Source: Candidatus Bathyarchaeota archaeon
Lineage (GTDB): Archaea > Thermoproteota > Bathyarchaeia > RBG-16-48-13 > GCA-020355125
Length of the DNA: 7,274 nt
Direction of reading: 5' to 3'
NCBI GenBank assembly: GCA_030671165.1
Contig: DAOVAG010000036.1
Coordinates: 1 to 7,274 of the forward strand
The notes below the pieces were generated by a model. That model was not told the origin of the DNA. It made no database searches and saw only the letters and a list, made by a program, of their open reading frames with translations. Position numbers and translations under genes: made by a program. Position 1 is the stretch's first letter. The number at the start of each line of letters is the position of its first letter. Shown here one piece after another: positions 5,527-7,274 of the stretch.

Positions 5527-6119
5527 ATTATTACATTCCAAAGTTCTCTTACAAATCTATCAATAATTGCTGAATCGAACCCCATCTCTCTCAAATCATT
5601 TTTTATTTTCTTCAAAGTCCCTCCTTCATCAATATTCTTCTTTACAACCCATTCCACGGTTTCATGGAATTCCCAAGGGAAGACGATCCAAGCTCTTGTC
5701 TCTTTAACGTAATAATCTGGTAGAATGGAACTCCAAGGTTTATAGAATATTGTGAGAGTCTTAATTTCTTTAACTTTCTTTAATAGATGCTCATAAACGA
5801 GCTGAAGACTTTTCCCTGAATCTGCAACGTCATCAACTAATAGAATCTTTTTGCCTTCTATCGATGTGGAGATCGGCTGGGTTATTTTAGGTTTATTCCT
5901 TTTCTTTTTTGAATATTTATAAAATTCCACACGAATACTCGCCAAATTAGGGTTACCTAAGAGGTCAGAAATAATTCTTGATGGAATTAATCCTCCTCTT
6001 GAGATTCCTACGATAATATCGGGTTTGAATCCACTATCATTAATTCTTTTTGCTAATCTAATAAGGTATTCATAATTTTTATTCCAGCTTAAGACGGTAT
6101 ATCTCTGTTTCTGTTGCAT
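5523..6119 (-). CDS. Purine/xanthine-type phosphoribosyltransferase (COG2236-like)
   Basis: Type I phosphoribosyltransferase of 198 residues, expected to join a purine base or related compound to PRPP in salvage; the exact base cannot be read. Visible: N-terminal 'VLSWNKNYEYLIRLAKRI' (9-26), diphosphate loop 'GISRGGLIPSRI' (38-49), and PRPP-binding signature 'ILLVDDVADSGKS' (92-104) with the acidic pair D96-D97. 'AWIVFPWE' (143-150) is the hydrophobic base-side motif common in this archaeal group. Residues about 165-198 form a helical tail ('KKIKNDLREMGF...IIDRFVREL') beyond the catalytic fold. ATG 6119 is chosen as the first in-frame ATG matching the family N-terminus; no good Shine-Dalgarno site precedes it. 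It is first in a two-gene operon with cgi121 (ATGA overlap) and has a promoter region with several inverted repeats. Confidence 0.9.
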   Translation of the reverse strand: MQQKQRYTVLSWNKNYEYLIRLAKRINDSGFKPDIIVGISRGGLIPSRIISDLLGNPNLASIRVEFYKYSKKKRNKPKITQPISTSIEGKKILLVDDVADSGKSLQLVYEHLLKKVKEIKTLTIFYKPWSSILPDYYVKETRAWIVFPWEFHETVEWVVKKNIDEGGTLKKIKNDLREMGFDSAIIDRFVRELWNVII

Positions 6120-6124
6120 TTTCA

Positions 6125-6144
6125 GTTCACTTTTATTAATGAAC
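6125..6144. repeat. Inverted repeat in the PRTase leader
   Basis: GTTCA and TGAAC arms (5 bp, perfect) around a 10-nt spacer, just before the PRTase start codon. It could hold a weak leader hairpin or an operator half-site pair. Short arms, so low confidence. Confidence 0.25.
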
Positions 6145-6165
6145 CCTCATTATTCTTACCTTGAA

Positions 6166-6177
6166 ATAATTTAATAA
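6166..6177 (-). promoter_or_regulatory. Candidate TATA box of the PRTase-cgi121 operon
   Basis: TATTAAATTATT on the minus strand, 46 nt before the ATG at 6119. It predicts transcription from near 6145. It lies immediately downstream of the inverted repeats at 6182-6212. Confidence 0.4.
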
Positions 6178-6181
6178 TTCA

Positions 6182-6212
6182 CATTACCTCGTAATGATTT
6201 CATAATTATTAC
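6182..6212. promoter_or_regulatory. Triple half-site operator candidate upstream of PRTase-cgi121
   Basis: CATTAC-CTC-GTAATG (6182-6196) is a perfect inverted repeat with 6-bp arms and a 3-nt spacer. Its right half also starts a second, imperfect one: GTAATGATT (6191-6199) against AATTATTAC (6204-6212), with one mismatch. The half-site ATTAC therefore occurs three times in alternating orientation within 31 bp, next to the TATA-like box. This arrangement suits one or two dimers of a DNA-binding regulator, perhaps one that senses nucleotides given the downstream gene. The regulator is not known. Confidence 0.45.
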
Positions 6213-6280
6213 ATAAACCAAGATGTTTTTTCAACTTCAAAAGGAGTTTAAATTTATTATATACATTTATTTGTATCAAT

Positions 6281-6298
6281 ATCTAAGATCTATTAGAT
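6281..6298 (-). repeat. Short hairpin just after purA
   Basis: Perfect 6-bp arms ATCTAA/TTAGAT around a 6-nt loop, starting 5 nt past the purA stop codon in the transcript. No T-run follows directly, so it is not a typical terminator; it may protect the 3' end of the mRNA or be chance. Confidence 0.25.
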
Positions 6299-6302
6299 GT
6301 TT

Positions 6303-7274
6303 TCAATTATCAGTTTCCTCTTTTTTCATTGTGAATCTTCGCTCAGGACCAAATGATAAAACCTTAATGGGAACTCCGGATTCTTTTTCAATGTATGTCA
6401 TATATTCTTTTAAATTATTAGGTAAAGCATTATATCCCTTATTGGCAACATTTTTCCACTCAGATTTTGAAAATTCACTCCATCCCTTCAGAGTCTGATA
6501 AATCGGTTTACATTCAGATAAGATACGCATATTTGCCGGAAAATCCTTCAGCTTATGACCATTATATTCATATGCGATACATATATTGATCTGCTCAAAA
6601 CCACTAAGAATATCAACCTTCGTAAGAGCAAGTGCTGAGATTCCATTAACACAGATTGAGTAATTTATCATAACCATATCAAGCCAACCACATCGACGAG
6701 GTCTACCCGTTACAGTCCCGTATTCATTTCCTTTTATACGAATTTGTTCACCAATGCTGTCATCTAGTTCTGTAGGAAAAGGACCCATACCCACTCTACT
6801 CGTATAAGCTTTAACAACACCAATAACTTGGGTGATACTTGTTGGAGGAATTCCAGAACCAGTACAAGCACCACCTGAAACAGCGTTTGATGATGTACCG
6901 AATGGGTAAATTCCATAATCAATATCGAGATGAGTCCCTTGAGCTCCCTCTAGAAGAATATTTTTATGCTCTATAATTTTTTCATTGAGAAACTTGATTG
7001 TATCTTTCACATAAGGAGAAATCTTAACCCCATACTCAAGATAATCTTTTTTCAAGTCTTCTTTTATTAATTTCACTTTCTCACCATAAGCCGTAAAGAG
7101 TCTCTTTTTGAGGGGAATAAACGTGTCAAGTTTATTATTTAACACTTTTTCATCTAATAGGTCACAGACTCTTATACCAAACCGCGCAATTTTGTCACTA
7201 TAACATGGACCTATTCCTCTTTTTGTAGTACCTGCACGGAAACTACCTTTATGCTTCTCTTCCACTGAATCCAT
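6303..7274 (-). CDS. purA: Adenylosuccinate synthetase, C-terminal three quarters
   Basis: Condenses IMP with aspartate using GTP, the first step from IMP to AMP; cytoplasmic dimer. The gene enters from the right edge. The first visible codon is an ATG, but it is internal: the family's P-loop region (GDEGKGK) and about 110 more residues must lie beyond position 7274. Visible in the 323 residues: 'GTTKRGIGPCYSDK' (15-28), 'EGAQGTHLDIDYG' (109-121) with 'YPFGTSSN' (123-130), 'YGTVTGRPRRCGWLD' (185-199), which bears the aspartate-binding loop, the guanine-specificity motif 'TKVD' (218-221), and 'SFGPERR' (307-313). The distance from GTT to the end is like that of bacterial PurA (about 430 residues in total), so this is the long form and not the shortened one (about 340) of some archaea. 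It stops 183 bp before the PRTase gene. No promoter is visible. Confidence 0.96.
   Translation of the reverse strand: MDSVEEKHKGSFRAGTTKRGIGPCYSDKIARFGIRVCDLLDEKVLNNKLDTFIPLKKRLFTAYGEKVKLIKEDLKKDYLEYGVKISPYVKDTIKFLNEKIIEHKNILLEGAQGTHLDIDYGIYPFGTSSNAVSGGACTGSGIPPTSITQVIGVVKAYTSRVGMGPFPTELDDSIGEQIRIKGNEYGTVTGRPRRCGWLDMVMINYSICVNGISALALTKVDILSGFEQINICIAYEYNGHKLKDFPANMRILSECKPIYQTLKGWSEFSKSEWKNVANKGYNALPNNLKEYMTYIEKESGVPIKVLSFGPERRFTMKKEETDN

Noticed and set aside
6223..6498. A 91-codon plus-strand frame across the purA end
   Set aside because: Most of it is antisense to the conserved purA C-terminus, and the remainder is AT-rich intergenic DNA.
7272..7274. ATG at the right edge as the true purA start
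   Set aside because: The residues after it match the family near position 115-130, so the P-loop region must lie outside the window; this is a truncation by the window, not a short gene.

Overview
The window is a compact, AT-rich stretch of an archaeal chromosome. Every recognisable gene is on the minus strand and is transcribed from high to low coordinates. Archaeal identity rests on four points: an Rli1/ABCE1 ribosome-recycling ATPase with its two N-terminal Fe-S clusters, a Cgi121 subunit of the KEOPS tRNA-modification complex, a short archaeal-type triosephosphate isomerase, and a tRNA-Arg gene whose 15-nt intron sits at 37/38 in a bulge-helix-bulge fold. TATA-like boxes (not -35/-10 pairs) and GAGG(T) Shine-Dalgarno sites fit this. 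The lineage cannot be settled from the sequence; a mesophilic, lipid-metabolising archaeon (for example Asgard or Bathyarchaeia) is only a guess.

Layout in the direction of transcription: purA (3' three quarters, 7274-6303); a 183-bp promoter region with inverted repeats; a COG2236-type phosphoribosyltransferase (6119-5523) overlapping cgi121 (start about 5526, end 4966) in an ATGA junction; a 553-bp gap holding an unexplained start-less open frame (about 4941-4699) and a possible 22-codon acidic, Trp-rich micro-gene (4608-4540) with its own TATA-like box; rli1 (4412-2616, TTG start); a 225-bp promoter region with a perfect 7-bp inverted repeat; tpiA (2390-1713); intron-containing tRNA-Arg(CCG) (1578-1489); a 420-bp gap; and the N-terminal 356 residues of a long-chain acyl-CoA synthetase (1068 to beyond position 1).

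The genes are mostly core housekeeping: purine synthesis (purA) and base or nucleotide salvage (PRTase), tRNA t6A37 modification (cgi121), ribosome recycling (rli1), an Arg tRNA, central carbon metabolism (tpiA) and fatty-acid activation (acyl-CoA synthetase). Only PRTase-cgi121 looks like a tight operon; the others each have their own apparent promoter region. I see no mobile element, CRISPR array or obvious novel defence system. The best leads are the acidic micro-ORF upstream of rli1, the start region of rli1 (an out-of-frame ATG and an in-frame TGA interleaved just before a TTG start), the start-less open frame downstream of cgi121, and the operator-like repeats at the PRTase and tpiA promoters.
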